64,000 nt of DNA from Beroe ovata (GCA_946803715.1 CAMPET010000130.1:136773-200772), one strand, 5' to 3'; positions 14,058 through 30,043 are shown, counted from the first letter of the stretch. Numbers and translations are program-made. The notes: generated by a model not told the origin, from the letters alone.

Positions 14058-17000
14058 TGTGTTTCGAATCAACACATGAGAATTGTTCAATGATGAACAT
14101 CATGTGGAGATACTATCATAAGAGAAGTTATAACAATCAAATTAACAGCTGGTACATGGGTTCCACAACAGATGGTGAACACGGTACTGCTGGTCCTCTG
14201 CTCCTTCATCAATACAACTTTATGAAGGAACAGAGTAAAATAATACAATGATGGATAGGACAATATATTGTAAAGAACTCGATCTGCAAGAATAAAAACT
14301 GGGGTATGTAATACTATGATGGTCAATTATCTCTCAAACAATTAACATAAGTAAATAAAGGAATGCAAAGAGAAGTCAAATGAATGTTAAAGCCTATAAT
14401 CTACCTTGACTGCTCTAGTCCAAGAACATCCCAATATATAATGATGAGTAATTAATGAGTCTCACAGCACACACACACACAAGGTAGGCAGGCTGGGTCC
14501 TGGCGCACACCCGGATGAAAGAAGTCAGTTCTGAACTAACTAATGGTGAATTACTGCAGGAATTATTCTTCTTCTAAGATGAAGGGGAACCACATATTCT
14601 TATGCAGAGCTATGAATAGCACACAAACCTATATATTCAGAACTTGGCTAGCGATCGAGTAATGGAAGAGTCAGTACTACTACTGCAGCTACTGAGTCAG
14701 TACTACTACTGCCCGATGAGTCAGTTAAAATAGAGGACATTACATGTCATATTCAGCATCGAGAATAATATATATTGATGACTTGGCATGCAAACAGTCA
14801 ACTGGTCATAATATACAGCATATCCCAACTCCTAAGGTTTCATAGCGTCGACAAAACTTTACTATCATCTCCTATCTCCGTCTTATGTCTATCGCGAATT
14901 CCTCATCATAGTTCTACTCATTCAGAATTTACATTGTAGATGCTAGGCGGAGTCCAAACTCATACTCACATAATCTAATGAGTCCAGTAAATTTATGAGA
15001 ATGGACACTCAAAACAATGAAGATGAAAGAGCCGCGTCAAAAAAATATATCCAAATCGTGCTTTGATCATGACATGCCTCATGTCACATGTCACATGGAA
15101 TATCTTTTATTATGGTGTGAGAGATACAAACGTCATAAACGATAGAAAATATTCTGAGCGTTTTTCGGAACTGATATTTGGCTATATATTTACCTCTTAT
15201 TATCATGTCCACTAATTGCTCTGATATGAGTTGCAAATCTGATGATATGGCATCTTCAGAACCTTACCATCTTCAATATATAACACACTTCAGATGGAAT
15301 AACTACCTAGTATGCTCTCTAAACTCAACTGTTTCAACTCGAGCTATCTTTCTTAGGTGGGATCCTGTATACAGTTAGAAGACGTCTAGCCAACCTTGAT
15401 AAGCCATATTGGGTCAACTGAGTGTGTTGTTTACACGTTTCGAGCGGATTTACTAAGTACTCTTTTGCACTTTATCAAATCGTCTGGAGATGAAAGGCTT
15501 CAACACGTTTTTGAAACACAGTTTGTAACTTTGATGACATGACGAAAAACCGGTACAAAAAGTTGCAGACATGTAGAATATTATGTGACGCTAGGGCATT
15601 GAAAAATCTACATCACAAGCTATTATACTAATATACTAGGCAATGAAGGAGCGAGAGAGGAAATCTGATATTAATTGCAAACAATAGAGGACGCGTACCC
15701 ACGGAAATTGCAATTAAAGGACAAAGGTGGATTTTAATGAAATCGGGGAATTTCATTATCCAAAAATATAATATCATTTGTGAATTTAGATTAATAAAAC
15801 TTATAAAAATATATCACGGCTGTCTCTATAAATAATCTTAATGAGAACTCATTTGTGAATATTGTTAAATCATGCATTCAACACAGTGACATAAGCAGCT
15901 AGGTATGAACTCATAGTAAACGAGCTTTTGTACTATAATTCAGGAGAATTCATTATTATTATTCGCCCCATGTGTGTAATATTACCTACCTATGTAAAAC
16001 AGAGGCCATCTTGTGATTTTCCATGATGGACCTGGACAAATGATCAAAGTACACACACACACACACAGGTCACACACAGTAAGTATTTCAGAAGTTTAGA
16101 TAATAGGACTATAAGCACAATAAGTTTTTCAACGGAGGGGGGTATGGATTTAGCAGCATTTTCAACTGGTTTCAATGTAATGGGTTGCTTACAATTCGAT
16201 ATAAACCAACTTAATTCAACAAGCAGGACCCGCGGCCTCAGGCCTCTGATATTCTGATCTCCTCGACTATCATTGCTGTAGCACAAACAAACGCCGCTAG
16301 TAATGGTATAAACTCATGAAAAAGTGGCCTCGAAGCTAACACTAACATTGCAGCTTTGATGTACGCATATCCCGAAAAACTCTTGTATCTCAACAAATGC
16401 GACTATCAAATATTGCACTTTTTAACGCTAAAAATATATCAAACGTTTTGTTGAATATTCTTAATTTCACAGCTTGTTTTCTTATCCCGCTTTACTGCAA
16501 CTGTGTAGCCCACCTGTGAAGTGTGATGCCTACCTATCACTGTGATGACATAATCAACCCTTTCCAGCATTAGACAGGAAGAAGGTTTACAAGTACCCTT
16601 CATCTCCTATAATAAGTCCCACAAGCAACATAATAGACGCGAAATTAAAGTGGTTTACTAATTAACCCGATTCATTAATATATATCATTGCCATATATAT
16701 CATTGAATTACACAGAATTCTTTGGACGGGATGGAGACACGAACAACAAAGTGACTCCATGATACCAAACCCAGGTTTTTAACAGACCCTGTTTTCTATA
16801 ATCCCATTCTGAAAATTATTAGGTATCCCATCTGCGGAAACTCGATCAATATTTAGATTCTATGATAATTCCTAATACAACTGTCTTAGGTAACGAGTAC
16901 TGGTAGTAACAGCTCCTGATAATTACAGATAACTCAGTGTGCCGAGGGAGGGGGGGTTGTCGGCATTGTTATGCGTGGTTCTGCAGGAGGGAGACGCCCA

Positions 17001-18086
17001 CTTCTAATTCTATAGTGATATAGAGGGAGATGTGCATGCTCATTATGCTGTGTGGAGGAATCACAGTACCGACAAACGGAGCTCTCATTTGTACCGCAGT
17101 GAATAGTCTGTGTGTGTGTGTGTGTGTGTGTGTGCGGGTGGGTGGCATGGCATAAGTGATTCATCGGAATACCATCTACCGCAATGAATATGCTGATGAT
17201 TTGGGTGTATTACCTATCAAGATATCAGTCCTATACGGCATCCCGAGATTCATTAATAATCAACTGCAGTTATCACAGACAAGTTCCCCTCATCATAATC
17301 ATATATTATGTAGGGCGGATTACGGTTCTTCAGAATCAGAGATTATGAAGAGTAGAGATCACCTGGCTGTCACGGAATATAGAGTCGCTCCAACGAGCGC
17401 GCACAAAAACACTCATTCCAACACTCACACAGACACTCAATCCAACACCCCCGCACACAAACACTCACAGGAAATCGCTATCAGACAAAAGCAATTTCGC
17501 ATACCGTAACACCCTTTGCCAAATATGTATAATTGAACTTTTGTTCAAAAGATAATAGATGCGATTAGCGAACTCTTACGTATAGAGAATTTGTCAATAG
17601 CACGTGACCAGCACATTTTTATCTCAATATCGGAGCTCTTACGTTTTGAAGAATGAAGACACACACATCCACACACACACATACAGAAAAAACAGGCACA
17701 TACCCACTGACATACTGCAGATAGAGACACAAACATGATATACAAACATACACCCAGATCCATACTGACACCAGACTCACAAACATTCGCAAACACAATT
17801 ACGAACAGAGACAAATTGCTACAAACACTGCTGGGTTGTTGATGAGGGTGAACCGGGGTTTACTCATTACAAAATGCTAAACGTCTCTCCTTTTCTATCA
17901 AACGTTGCTGGCAATAGCAATTATAACTCGTGTTTTATAAGCTACAAACACACAGATACACACACAGACACACACACTCACACAGACAGACAGGGTACAG
18001 TGACTTGTGGGAGCTTCCTCTAGGTCAAAAGCAAATCATAGCTCTGCTATCAACCACTCACACCCATACCCACACTCTCTCCCACA

Positions 18087-18122
<36 letters not shown>

Positions 18123-21066
18123 CACCCACAAACATCTATAACAGTGGTAACGAGACTGCATTATTGAATATCTCAATACACCGTACGTCATAGCACTGAG
18201 CTATTACTGTTGTAAGTAGTGTAGTAGATGATAGAGATTTATGACTCTGTTCCCATTATATATATGTTATCGAGGGATGTCATATTAACAACTCGAGTGC
18301 GATCCAATGTAGCGAGATATTGACTGTGACAACTGACAATGTCACCTGAAGAGTGTATTTCCTAGTATACACAATTCAACTCGGTGTACAAGGAGATTCG
18401 ACATTGGCGTGCCTCCCACCAAGTTCGACAAGGAATTTGACCAGGAGTTCTAAAAATAGCACTGTGCGGTGGCAATTCTATAAATAACTTTGCAGATACT
18501 AAGTAGCACTTTCATAAATAACTTTGCGGCGGGACACGCCTATCCCACAAAGACGAGTAACTCAACTCTTTCATTATCATCGGTAATAATTACAATGGAT
18601 TGTAAGCGATAACAAGGTAGTAGTATGAGAAAACAATGTCGTGGTGAGAAAACACCACCTGTGTGTGTGTGTATTCCGAGGAGGGCTGACAAGAGAACGA
18701 CTAATACGTACAGTAGTTACAGGAAGAAAGAGAGAGTGCTGGCTTGTGTCGGCTCAATCATGCCTTATTGGGAATAATTAGGGGGCGGAGAAAAACATAT
18801 GGATAACAACACTTTGTGTATATTGTCGGTCATTTGATGTACGGCAGCTGTACAATTATGACATATCAAATAGTAATTTACGGTAATTGAATCAAATTGT
18901 TGGGAGAAATTACAAAAAAGACAGGATTCATAAACGCCTGCTAGAGCCAGCGTTTATCACTTACTACTGAAAGAAAATCGATCGGTCTTTGGAAAGAGTC
19001 ATGGCTCTGAAAAGTCCCGTCACGTGAAAAATGGTACGTGGTCACGTGACAGCAATTACCGTATGTTTCCCCATGGAAATTGCACCTGTCACGTGACTAG
19101 CATACTGTTACCATGGTTACCACTTGGGGCACAGGTGCTGTAATGATTTAATTAGAGCCTGGATCAACCAAAGACCGCGAGTGATCAACTATTCAACACG
19201 CCCACAATAAAAGTTTCTTATCAATGGATTGAAACTTTGAGAGGGCCGATTAACTCGTGTTGTACTCACACTGGCGCCAGCTTATTACAGAGCATACTGC
19301 AACTGACATGCTACCTAAACATTGAGAAGGTTAGCGATAGATAGATCATCGCAGAATAGAAATTCACAGTACAAAATCATTTCCATCTGGCTAACGCAGA
19401 CACGGAGTGTCATTCAAAAACTGCCTGTTCATTACGGCTATATCGAAAAAAGATGATATAAATGTCGCAAAAACAGTTTGTTATATATATATATATCTCG
19501 GTTTAGCGCCGGGGAAAACGATTCGTACCTGGTTATCGGTTATACTCCTTTATAAATTCGGTAAAATGGTAAACCACACGGAATGAAATGGAGGAGAACA
19601 GCATAATATTTTCAACAGTAAACCACTGAATATGCTTAGAAGGAGTAAACCCTCTCAAACACCTTACCAATGTTACCCTATATCATTTCGTTTGATTTTG
19701 AGGGATACGTAAATCATATAGCGTTGGTGACAATACCTGGCTGTCACTTTCCAATATAACCGCAAATCATGGCTCACGCAACAAACAGATATTACGCGAA
19801 AATAAATCATTGCTATCGCAAAGGGATATACAGAAACTTCGTGCCAAGTATTGGATCCAGGAAGTATTGATATCCAGGAAGTTGATCATATTTGGTCAGG
19901 GGGACTCATGGGACCCATCGCGAAATTATAATTTTACTATTTTACAATCGTAAAATCCTCACAAAGACACGCGCACACAAACATACACACACACACACAC
20001 ACACAAGCGTCGAGCTCACACTCAAGCACAAAATAAATTTGGTGCTAGCCTCGGAATGCTTTCCAATAATTGTCATCAAGTGAATGCAGCGAAAACGCAT
20101 TGCATATATCTCACACACGCACAAGCACACAATCACACAGACATAGATACCTACAAAAACACACAGGCACCTGGCACACAGACAAACACACATACTGACA
20201 CACACAAACACGTATACATATTATTCAAACTCGGTCCAAACCAACGCATACCATTACTCCGAATATTATCAGCTGTTTCGTTGACAGGGTGGCTCAAGCT
20301 GTGGGCAGCAAGAGAGACCATATTCCAATGAAAATATGGCACGGCTTGAAGTATACCTCAATATTAGATATTATTGAAAATATTTATAGCAAAAATAAAA
20401 CTATAAATATACGTACCGCTTCCCAGGCAGAATTATTTTCCACGCATGCGGTATAAAATTAAGCCTTTATATTATAGAACAAGAAAATTTAGTAGAATAA
20501 TACGATAAATTTAAAGTGAAGCTAGTTGTATGTTGAACATATTATTCGATGAATGACATATATTATTCTAAATCAGAATTCTATGAGTACCTTCGAGGAA
20601 ATGCCATTACCGATTTCTTGAGCTCAATATACTGTACTGAATAATAAGGTTGGGATATTAATTAAGCGAGAGGCATTTATAGAAGATTTAATTATTGAAC
20701 TTGGGTTATTGATTGCTTATTCATGGCTGATAGTGATTTGAATACTCATAAAATTCTCAAATTGTTATTGCAAGAAATTTTTCATAACATAAGTGAAGGA
20801 AGCTGCACTTGAAGTGCTTATGATAGTAAGATTACCAGTTGATAATGAGGTAGAAATAATTAGGATAATCAGAATAAAATATAACATTTCATCACCATGA
20901 ACTATCTTCTATCGTATGGGAAGACACGAAAATAAATTATTCTTGGGGAAAAGTAACTAAAAGAAACAACCGCTAAAGTGTTTTCACCTCGAACCAAACC
21001 CACGGCAAGGAATATATAGTTGTACAGTAGCAAGGAAAGTAGTGGGAAAGCAAGAAAATGTAAATA

Positions 21067-21068
21067 AC

Positions 21069-21104
<36 letters not shown>
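21067..21104. repeat. (CA)n microsatellite
   Basis: Nearly pure CA dinucleotide run in the gene-free region. Similar runs occur at about 17.1, 18.1, 20.0, 21.4, 21.9 and 25.1 kb. Confidence 0.85.
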
Positions 21105-21429
21105 CATTTATATAGACCGTTGTTGACAACATGGAAGAGAGGTATAAAGTAAGCAACATAATATAACTCGGCAACATTTATTATTTTACATGTATACTTA
21201 ACCTTTCAGAGCAACCCATAGGAACAGCCTAGCAACAGTTATAAGCCTCACCATGGCAACGGAAAGCAACATCCTAGCAGCTCCAGTCACGTACTGAAAC
21301 TCAACAACCCATCAAGGGCCACCCAAGGATAGAATTAATATGCATCTAATAACGACAATCAGTAGTAACGACAAAACGTGTGGTACCATGGGAATTCACA
21401 GCTAAGAAAACCTGCAGGACAATAGAACG

Positions 21430-21469
<40 letters not shown>

Positions 21470-21930
21470 GTGTAGGTATTGCGTTTCAAACATATCATGA
21501 AGTATGCTTGATGCTGCGTGACGAATTGTTCATCAGAACTACAGTAGTGCATAAGAAGACACGCAAAATTATCCTCCTGGATAACTTTAGAAAATCGCAC
21601 AATGTAGGTATCACATCTAGCGCAGAAAGTAAGATGAATATTATACAGATTACAAACACGCACAATATGAATGTCACTGCTGAAAAATCACAAACTACCG
21701 AAGTAAGATAATTATGGCGTAGTAAAACGAGTACTGGATCCGCTTCAGTGACTACGGGGAAACCTTAGAATTTCCTTGTGCTGAGAGCTGCCACGAATGG
21801 AGAATGAGAAAGGGAGGGAGGGAGAGGAAGGAGAAAAGTACAGACTGAGGAACATCCTCCAATCGCTATAACTGTGGACATATCACCTACACTGTCACTC
21901 AGCAAAAGGGAACGCGTGCTGTTCCTGTGT

Positions 21931-21962
<32 letters not shown>

Positions 21963-22670
21963 CCCTTATTCCAATAGCAGGACTAATGCCTATATCAATG
22001 TGCGCAGCACAGCATGAGTCCACGGGATAAAAATTATGACGATAATTTCCCGAGAATCTAATTCGAATTCTCTCTAAACCATACCTACACACCATTCGTC
22101 CCTCTTCACAATCATAGCGAATTCACATTATGATATCAGTACGAATATCTGGTTCAACACTGAAAACTGTACGAGAAACAGATCCATTATCACTGAACAG
22201 CAAAACTCACAGAGTACACGGTGACAGATGAACAGTGGCCACTTAATGAAACAAAGTGTAATACAGTGAGGACTGAGGATGGCATGTAATACATATATCA
22301 ACTACTGAAATTAAATCAAAATGGCAGCCATAATGCTTCAGATTTAAATGTTAATTAAAACATATGATCTCTGATCTCTCACTCGTTCACAGCCAAAGAG
22401 TAGGCAGGTATGTCAAGTATGCACTTGAAGCTCCGGATATTGATCATGACCAATGGAGCGTGGCGAAGCAAAAGCCACCGTGATCACAACATGGCCCACG
22501 ATGGATGGCTCTTTCGAGTGCAACAACAAACCTGTGTTTATTTTGATTTTAGCATAATATAGGTGTAACAAGTGCAAGCAGATCAGAATGTCAAGAATCA
22601 AGCTGGCGGTGCCATCCACTGAGAACTGAACACTTGCATGAATAATGTGTTTATATTTTCCTATCACGTA

Positions 22671-22824
22671 CAAACACACACACACACACACACACATGGT
22701 TAGTCAATGATCACTTCAGCTGATAGATGTGGCATTACGAACCANCACACACAAACACACACACACACACACACACATGGTTAGTCAATGATCACTTCAG
22801 CTGATAGATGTGGCATTACGAACC
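22671..22824. repeat. (CA)n plus flank, present twice around a single N
   Basis: A CA run followed by ATGGTTAGTCAATGATCACT and continuing to ACGAACCA ends at 22744. After N at 22745 the same CA run and flank occur again, to about 22824. This is the same unmerged-overlap signature as at 3278 and 31762. Confidence 0.8.
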
Positions 22825-23851
22825 AATGTTTTTATCACGTAACACGTAAACCTGATAGATTGGCCTGATTGGGGATGAACAACAGTACCTACCTCCTACA
22901 ACAATGCAATGCTGCCTTAGCTGCAGTGGTCTGTGCCCTATCAAAGTCGCGGACAAAAAATGAGAAAATGAACGTACCACGTTACTCGTTATTTCGAAGT
23001 ACACTGTGAGTCCATAAACAAGAGGAGATTATTGTTCACCAAGACAATAGGTTGTGGAACTAGAAAATGTACGTTAAATCTTCCATTGTTCAGCCGTACA
23101 CACACACTAACACACAAACGCACACACACACAATCACACACACACATGAACACAATCATTAAAGAGAACAATGATTAGCTATGGAGATTCATTTTAACTT
23201 GGTACATTATGTGTTTGCAAACGTGGAATAATGGAGAGGCGTATTTAGAATAAATTGTGGCGGACGATAGCAATAAAATCTGCCATTCACATGGTTTTTC
23301 TTTCACAATGTATTGAAAAATCACAAAAATTCAGGCGAGCATAAAACCCACTGTTGCAATTACGAGGGAACTTGGGTGTAGATATAGGTATACAGAGTGC
23401 AGTGTAATGTGTAGACCTTAGAAAATACCTCACACAACATGAGACACCATGAGTCGAAATGAGGTCACATTATATCCATATTATCAAAATTGCAGCCACA
23501 TTATGTCAGGCACCGTGTTAATAAGACTTCCCGGTGTATTCCAACAACCCTCCTAAAATCGCAGGGGGTGCGGGGTGGGCATAAAACTGGAACGATTCCA
23601 ATTAATAATAAGCCTCACAGGAACATGGAATTCGTTGAGCGCGCGCGCCGCGCAACAGATACGAGTACGACTTCCTGTGATTATCAGCGAGGTTGTAATA
23701 AATAATGAGTACAAACAGGAACTAAAACGGGAAGAAAGCATTGTTACAATTCCTAAGATGATCATAAATTCCTGCACCTCCCTAAAACAGAGGAACATGA
23801 GAAAATACGATGCGAAAAACAAGGAGGAGACGCAAAACTTCGCACTGAGTA

Positions 23852-23943
23852 ACACACACACACACACGAACACACACACACACACACACACAAACACAAA
23901 CAGACACAGACACACACAGACATACACGTCACACACACACAAC
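23852..23943. repeat. (CA)n-rich tract
   Basis: CA-rich run with GACA and AACA interruptions. The open frames through it on both strands are low-complexity translations of the repeat. Confidence 0.8.
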
Positions 23944-24792
23944 ACGTATAAGAGAGAGTAACACTCCCCTTTTCTCTGATGAAAAGAGTGTGAGAGTGAG
24001 AGGTCTGTGTGAGTTCTGTAACATCTAGACTCTGATCTGTATGTGTGCAACATTCTATATACTGCTGTCCGTATGGAGTTGCAGTAACGCTCTCACACAG
24101 CTGTATCATATGCAGTGTTTCACACATGCAACGCGTAGAATTAGCTGCTGCACCGGACAAACAAACAAACAAATAAATCAACAAACAAAAGCTGCTGCTG
24201 AACTAACATGAAATCAAGACTGCAGGACACACAATATGTGTTCGGCACAAACACGTCAATTAATCGCTCGAATATATTTGTAAAAACGGCCCACACAAAC
24301 GCGCAGATGGCAAAACCTGTGCACTCTTTCTCAATCTCTTTCTGCACATTAGAGGACGAATGGGAGAGAAATACAGCGACAAAAAGAAGTCTTACAAGCA
24401 TCTCGGAAAGCTATCACCAGTTTCCTCGGTGTTTTATGCAGCGCATCAAACACAAGCAAGAAACTACGAGTTCATACGGCCGCCACAAGCTCACCAATTT
24501 CCAATTAGAGGGGTGGAGGGGGATGAAACACAGTGAGTGTTCTATGTGGGTTAAACTGTTAAAACCTGTGTGTGCCAGGGTGCGTGTGTGTGCGTGTATA
24601 CTGGGTGAAATATGGTGAAAAGCTCGTGTCAGGCAATGTATTCGCACAGCAAAGAGAGACAATGGCTCTTTGCTGCCGCACAGTGTATAGTTGTCTATTA
24701 GCTGCTCCGCAGTCGGCTTAATTACTCGATTAGCTGGGTTTGTGGAAATAAATGATCGAAATGAATGTGAGAATGAGTGAATATTGTGTGGG

Positions 24793-24868
24793 TGAGTAAG
24801 TGAGTGAGTGAGTGAGTGAGTGAGTGAGTGAGTGAGTGAGCGAGTGAGTGAGTGAGTGAGTGAGTGTG
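24793..24868. repeat. (GTGA)n tetranucleotide microsatellite
   Basis: About 18 GTGA units with one CGAG interruption. The reverse frame gives repeated THSL residues, which are not a protein domain. Confidence 0.9.
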
Positions 24869-27800
24869 TGGATAGGTAACTTAACAAAGGGTGACTGAAG
24901 CGCGCAGGCAAAGGAAGACAGACGGACATGAAAGCAAAAACACCCCAATACTCCAACTCAATGGCCATGAAATGGACCAGAATCCGCGTCGGGACCTCTA
25001 TTTCATTGAGTGTCAAACACTTAAAAGTTAATAACGGCTTTGGAGGGATAGAGAACTTCTTGGGGACTGAAAACGTGATTAAATTTGTTAATGGACCGAG
25101 CTTTCAACAGCTGTATCATGATATAGATTATAGCTGCCGCTCTGTGAATGTGTGTGTGTGTGTGTGTGTGTGTGCACTGAACAGCAGACAGTCAGCTGGT
25201 CGGATATAGAGAGTGTGTGGAGAACTCTCGCTGCACCAGATTTCCCGGTATCTTCTTAGGATACCTGCAGTGTTCCGAAACATATCTCTCTGATAACTCG
25301 ACACACCGATAGTGGGTCATATATTACATGCAACTCACGACCGAATAAAAACCATATAATTGTTACTATACTATCATATATCCTGTTTTGGAGGCAATGA
25401 TATTACTGTAGGATGATATAAATTTGAAATTACATATTGATCGGACGGAAATAACTTTTTTGTGAGGCAATACGATTGAAACGTTATTTTGAAGGTGTGA
25501 AAGAGTTTTGTTAAAGTGTGGAAGTTTTTGAGTTTTTCGTGGAATTGCGAACATTCTGAGAGATATATTTTTGTGTGTATGTGTGTGTGTGTGTTCACTG
25601 TGTGTGTGGTGTGTGTGTGTAGGTGCGATAAAGCAGGCAGCCTGTACGTGGACTCACGTGATTCCCACTAAATTCTCTAATTATAACCCAGCTTCCATCG
25701 GCTGTTGACATATTTTAATAGTGTAATTTGTGCAATGCACTCGTAAACGTAGACATATAAAGCTACCCAATTGGTGTCGTTGTGTGTTATGTGTATGCAC
25801 AACCGAAAGGTACAATTTCACAAGAAAGCACAATATCTCTCTCCCCCCGGTACATGGAATTTTTACACCGGACCATGTCAACTCAGCAGAGTTATAAATA
25901 ATCTCGAGAACCAACAGCTACAGCAGGGGTAAAATATTACAACAGGCTTACATAATATTACTATCCCAACAGAATCCATCTCCGTATGATTTCTCAGAAA
26001 ATACCCTCAAAATTTCTTCCATCAGGTAACAATTCCTTTCAGATACTGTTGACATTTCGAATCAATAATCAATTCACCTCTGAAATAATTCAAGACAGTA
26101 TCGGGAAAAAGATAATCTAACGTAAAGAGATAGACAACGCAGCCCAAGCTGATTAAAGGCAGTATAAAATATGTGCCGTGCAAGGGACGTAAGGGGGGAG
26201 CTGCAGTACTGAATATATTACAATGTCATCAACTTTCGCTGTCATCGGCTAATCCAGTATAATGTGATACACAAGAAGAAGAGGCTTTCTCTCCTAATTA
26301 ACAACAACTCGAAACTTTCTAGAAAATCCACACATTCATGTTTAGCAATGTGGTTGGAAGAGCTCTTCCAAAAGTCGCTCTTTTGCGGAGATAGAATATA
26401 GATAGCAGATATCAAATATTTCCTCCGATAGGTAATTTTTTGAACATCATTTGATAAACTTATAACCTCCGTTCAAACTTGAATAAACCTCCGTTCAAAC
26501 TAAAATAAATTCCACATATTTCATCTCTCTCTCTCGCCAGCCTCGTGCTCGCTTTTCGAAAACTGCGAAATATTCTGACTCCCTCGGACTAGACAAGTCG
26601 ATCTATGCAGACTCGGCAAGATTCAGGGAAGCGAGATTTTTTGTGGTATGGCCTGCCAATCTGCTAAAATGAGGACAATGAAATATTGATAAATCAGGCG
26701 GTTGTCAACGACAAAGTCTTGAGCGATCGGGCTGACATAAGTGAGAAACAAAATACTAGAGTAGATGCCAGTAGCCATTAAACTACGGCTAAATTGGCTT
26801 ATGACCAAGTCTCGAGAAGAGATGTTTTCACCATTACGGTAGGAGTTATGTGGCACTCATTATATCTACTGGCTACACACACAACACACACACACATATT
26901 GTAACCATTCTTCACCGCGAGTTCCACTGCAAAACAAGCTAATGATGTCATCTTTAGACATACCTAACTCAATTACTCCCATATAGTGTTATTCAGCTGT
27001 GCGTACTTCAACAGAGTAATGAATAATCAGCGCCTACATTTGGAATATGATCATTGTGAATCAAATATGGGTTATAGAACCTAAAAAATCACAGACATTT
27101 CAGCCGTGAACCTAGTAGTACAATGCATTTGCAAGAATAGAAAGAGAAACAGGAAAATCTGAGAATAAAAGTAGATAAAAAAATAGATTAGCGAGTTGCT
27201 GAAGCAGACACCATGATTCTAACTCTTGTATCATATTGCAGGAGTTGCGAATATAGTTAAATCACCCAGTATAATATCATTAAATCTGAATCAGGTGTTA
27301 CAACATCAACCCAAGATTCTGGTGTCGAATGTCGGAAAACCTCAACATCCAGGCCATCCAGTGTCCCATACCATTTGTCAATTCCATGATGGTACGAAAA
27401 AACGGTGGCATTTTGCAATATCATCGCCGAATCAGTATTCGTAAGTATTCGCGGTAGTAGGTATTCGAAAGGGCCGCATTTATATTTCCCGGAATTCGTT
27501 TCACGGATATAACATCAGAAACGAACAATAGTACAAAACCCAGAGGAAGTAGACTGAATAAATAATGTGTTATAACGACGAGTTATTCTCCTGCTGCAGC
27601 AGGTATTAGATAATAAGTTTGCCCTGTTTAACGTTGTCAGCTGCTCTCCTGCAATCTCATAATTACGGTCTAAACTCTCGGATCTAGAGACGAGTTTTGC
27701 TGCGCTAATTCGAAAAAAAAAACATCTCAAGGTCACAGATTAAGCAAGCAATTCGCGAGAGTCGGTAATTTTAGAGAAAGTGGTTTATTGGTTCGCCTCT

Positions 27801-30043
27801 GATTCCTGTACATGAGAAACAATGGCTCTTGGCGAAATTTATATGTTATCTGTGCAGCAATCTGACCAAACCTGGCCTACAGTACTCTCACCTCGATTTA
27901 GCTTTATTAGATGATTATTCCTTAATCTCTGTAAGTTAGATACGTCTTATCTTGCATCAAAGAAATGTACCAGGCTTGCAAAAGCTGCAAAGGAAAGCTA
28001 CTCAATTAAGGACATGACACTTCAGTGTCACGGTACATCAAAATACAAGAACAAATGCCATGAAGATTTCCCATCCCAGAGGGATACTTATCAGCAAACA
28101 TATAAATTCCCTTGATAAGATAGTAGCCATTGAGACGATTTTCCTGAGAAGAGACAAAATTCTGCGTTAATAACAACCTGTTACTCTGTAGGGTTATAGG
28201 TATTGGAGAAAATCAAATGCCAAAGCTACTGCTCAACCTTGCAACATACTGAACTAATTGTGACAAAATGTTCCTCGGGTAATTAGGGCAATTGAAAAGC
28301 GAAATTCGGTTGTCATAAAAGAATATTGTGATATGTCATCAATTCAAGCACTGGCTGCTTGGAAAAAATACAGTTATTTCCATTGGTTCAATTAGATTTT
28401 GCCAGCTATACTTGGACAAACGTGACCGTACCAGATAATTTTCTCAGTTTTTAGCATTCAACTCATATGTTGAAATTTCTGGAAAAAAACTCCATCATTT
28501 AATTGGCTGCAAAGCAAGAGGTAACTTGGATTTTCCAACTAATAACACGCACCTTCAATTATCAATAATATAGGTAAATGCAAGCACCAAGTTAATGATT
28601 TAAGTTGAGAAGAAATGTCATATCAAGCAAAGCAGAGCAGGGTAACTACCTGGGTCCCTTACCTAACTGCAATCATGGATGTGGATTCCTTGCAGCAACT
28701 GGGCAATAATTACTAATACATGAGCCAAGCCGAGCTGTCAGATGGGTTCCTATAGAGCATTCATGAAATCACAAAAGAAGCAGTTATTAATTATTAATAA
28801 CTCGGTGCAGCAGGGATGCCTGGCCTTGTTATGCAAATCACGGGCAGAGCAAATTACAGGATCATTTACTGAGCTGCTTAAATTGAGTTATAGCAACTCA
28901 AATATAGTTCATATTTATGAAGGAACTAGTGCTATAAATCATTTTGTGGACATTGATGTTAGTAGAAATAATTGTCAATTTCACATTCATGTCACATATT
29001 GGTGAGATATAGGGAGCATTCAATCATAGGAGACTCAAAAGCAAGGATTTCACTTATTTCATGGTTAAGTCACAAAATAGATAGTTGTCATCAGAACCAT
29101 TACTATTGCAATATAAGTTCGTGTGTAAACAATTATGTAATTACAAGAGACTCTGGGCAAATGCCTGTGAGATAATTACACAGTTTAGTCCTAATAAGAG
29201 GGAAATTGTCATGAAATGTAAATACCAGGATATCTACAGAGTCGATCTCACACACATACAAAATCTAAATAAGAATACACCTATGCTTGCTTTGAATTAT
29301 GCTAGCTATGACTGGAGCAGTGAAAATTTTTAGGCGAAATTGGCTCTTGTAAGTACCTATTATCTATTAATTGAAGTTGTTTAATATTATCTCAAGCTCT
29401 TGGTAAGGTAATTGGTAGTTAAGTGGTGAGTACTAATTTGACACTATACCTATAGTATATGTTCAAGATTTACTGTATCTATGAGATGATTCGATGATGT
29501 CATGATGAGAAGTGAATGAAACTCAAGAGCTATGACACATTGATCATGAATCGAATGTGTAAAATGCAATAGAATAGAATAGAATAGAATGTTTTTGACA
29601 GAAGATCAACTAAAATAAATAAAATATCAACTCAAATAAATAAAATATACCATTTGAGTCAAAGGGGCAACTGCTCTACTCTGCAACTATTAGACCAGGT
29701 CAATATTGTAGGACAAGTTAAGCGTTTCAAATGATGCTCTGTATTGAACTAAGTACTGTAGTTATAGGTAAAAACATAATAATTTGTTTCTGTACCTAGA
29801 ACTATTATAGAGGTGGTGTCATTTGCCATGATGTTAAAAATGTTTGGTAAAAATTGGTAAAGGATTCTAATTACTTGAAGTAGTTATCACAAATCTTGTA
29901 AATCGATGATCCACCCTGTCGAGAATTTCATTTTGCACGCCAGACAATCAACAATCAAGATATTTCATAGGCAGGTTCATCTAGAATGGTTAATTCAAAC
30001 CTTGATACAGGTTAATTCATCACAATCTAACAAGGGATAGCCT

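Larger units (their letters stand above)
9285..30043. other. About 20.7 kb with no supportable gene
   Basis: I read both strands and found no exon with a recognisable domain or a phase-consistent splice partner. The longer open frames are made of CA/TG repeats (His-Thr or Cys-Val runs), span the N gap, or have no family signature. The upstream part next to 9284 presumably holds the NCX 5' UTR and promoter, but I cannot place them. Features that can be seen are microsatellites, one sized gap, single-N joins, and CACGTG-containing stretches at 19.0-19.1 kb. A fast-evolving or non-coding RNA gene could be present unseen. Confidence 0.6.

Noticed and set aside
13747-14251. Several open frames on both strands crossing the N run
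   Set aside because: They are translations of TG/CA repeats with X residues over an unsequenced gap, so there is no evidence of a protein.
24414-25016. 200-residue frame on the minus strand with THSL repeats
   Set aside because: Generated by the (GTGA)n microsatellite. The flanking residues show no family signature.
28742-29333. Overlapping plus-strand frames of 67-87 residues
   Set aside because: Amino-acid composition is plausible, but there are no motifs, no phase-consistent splicing and no neighbouring exons. It could be a decayed gene, but that cannot be supported.
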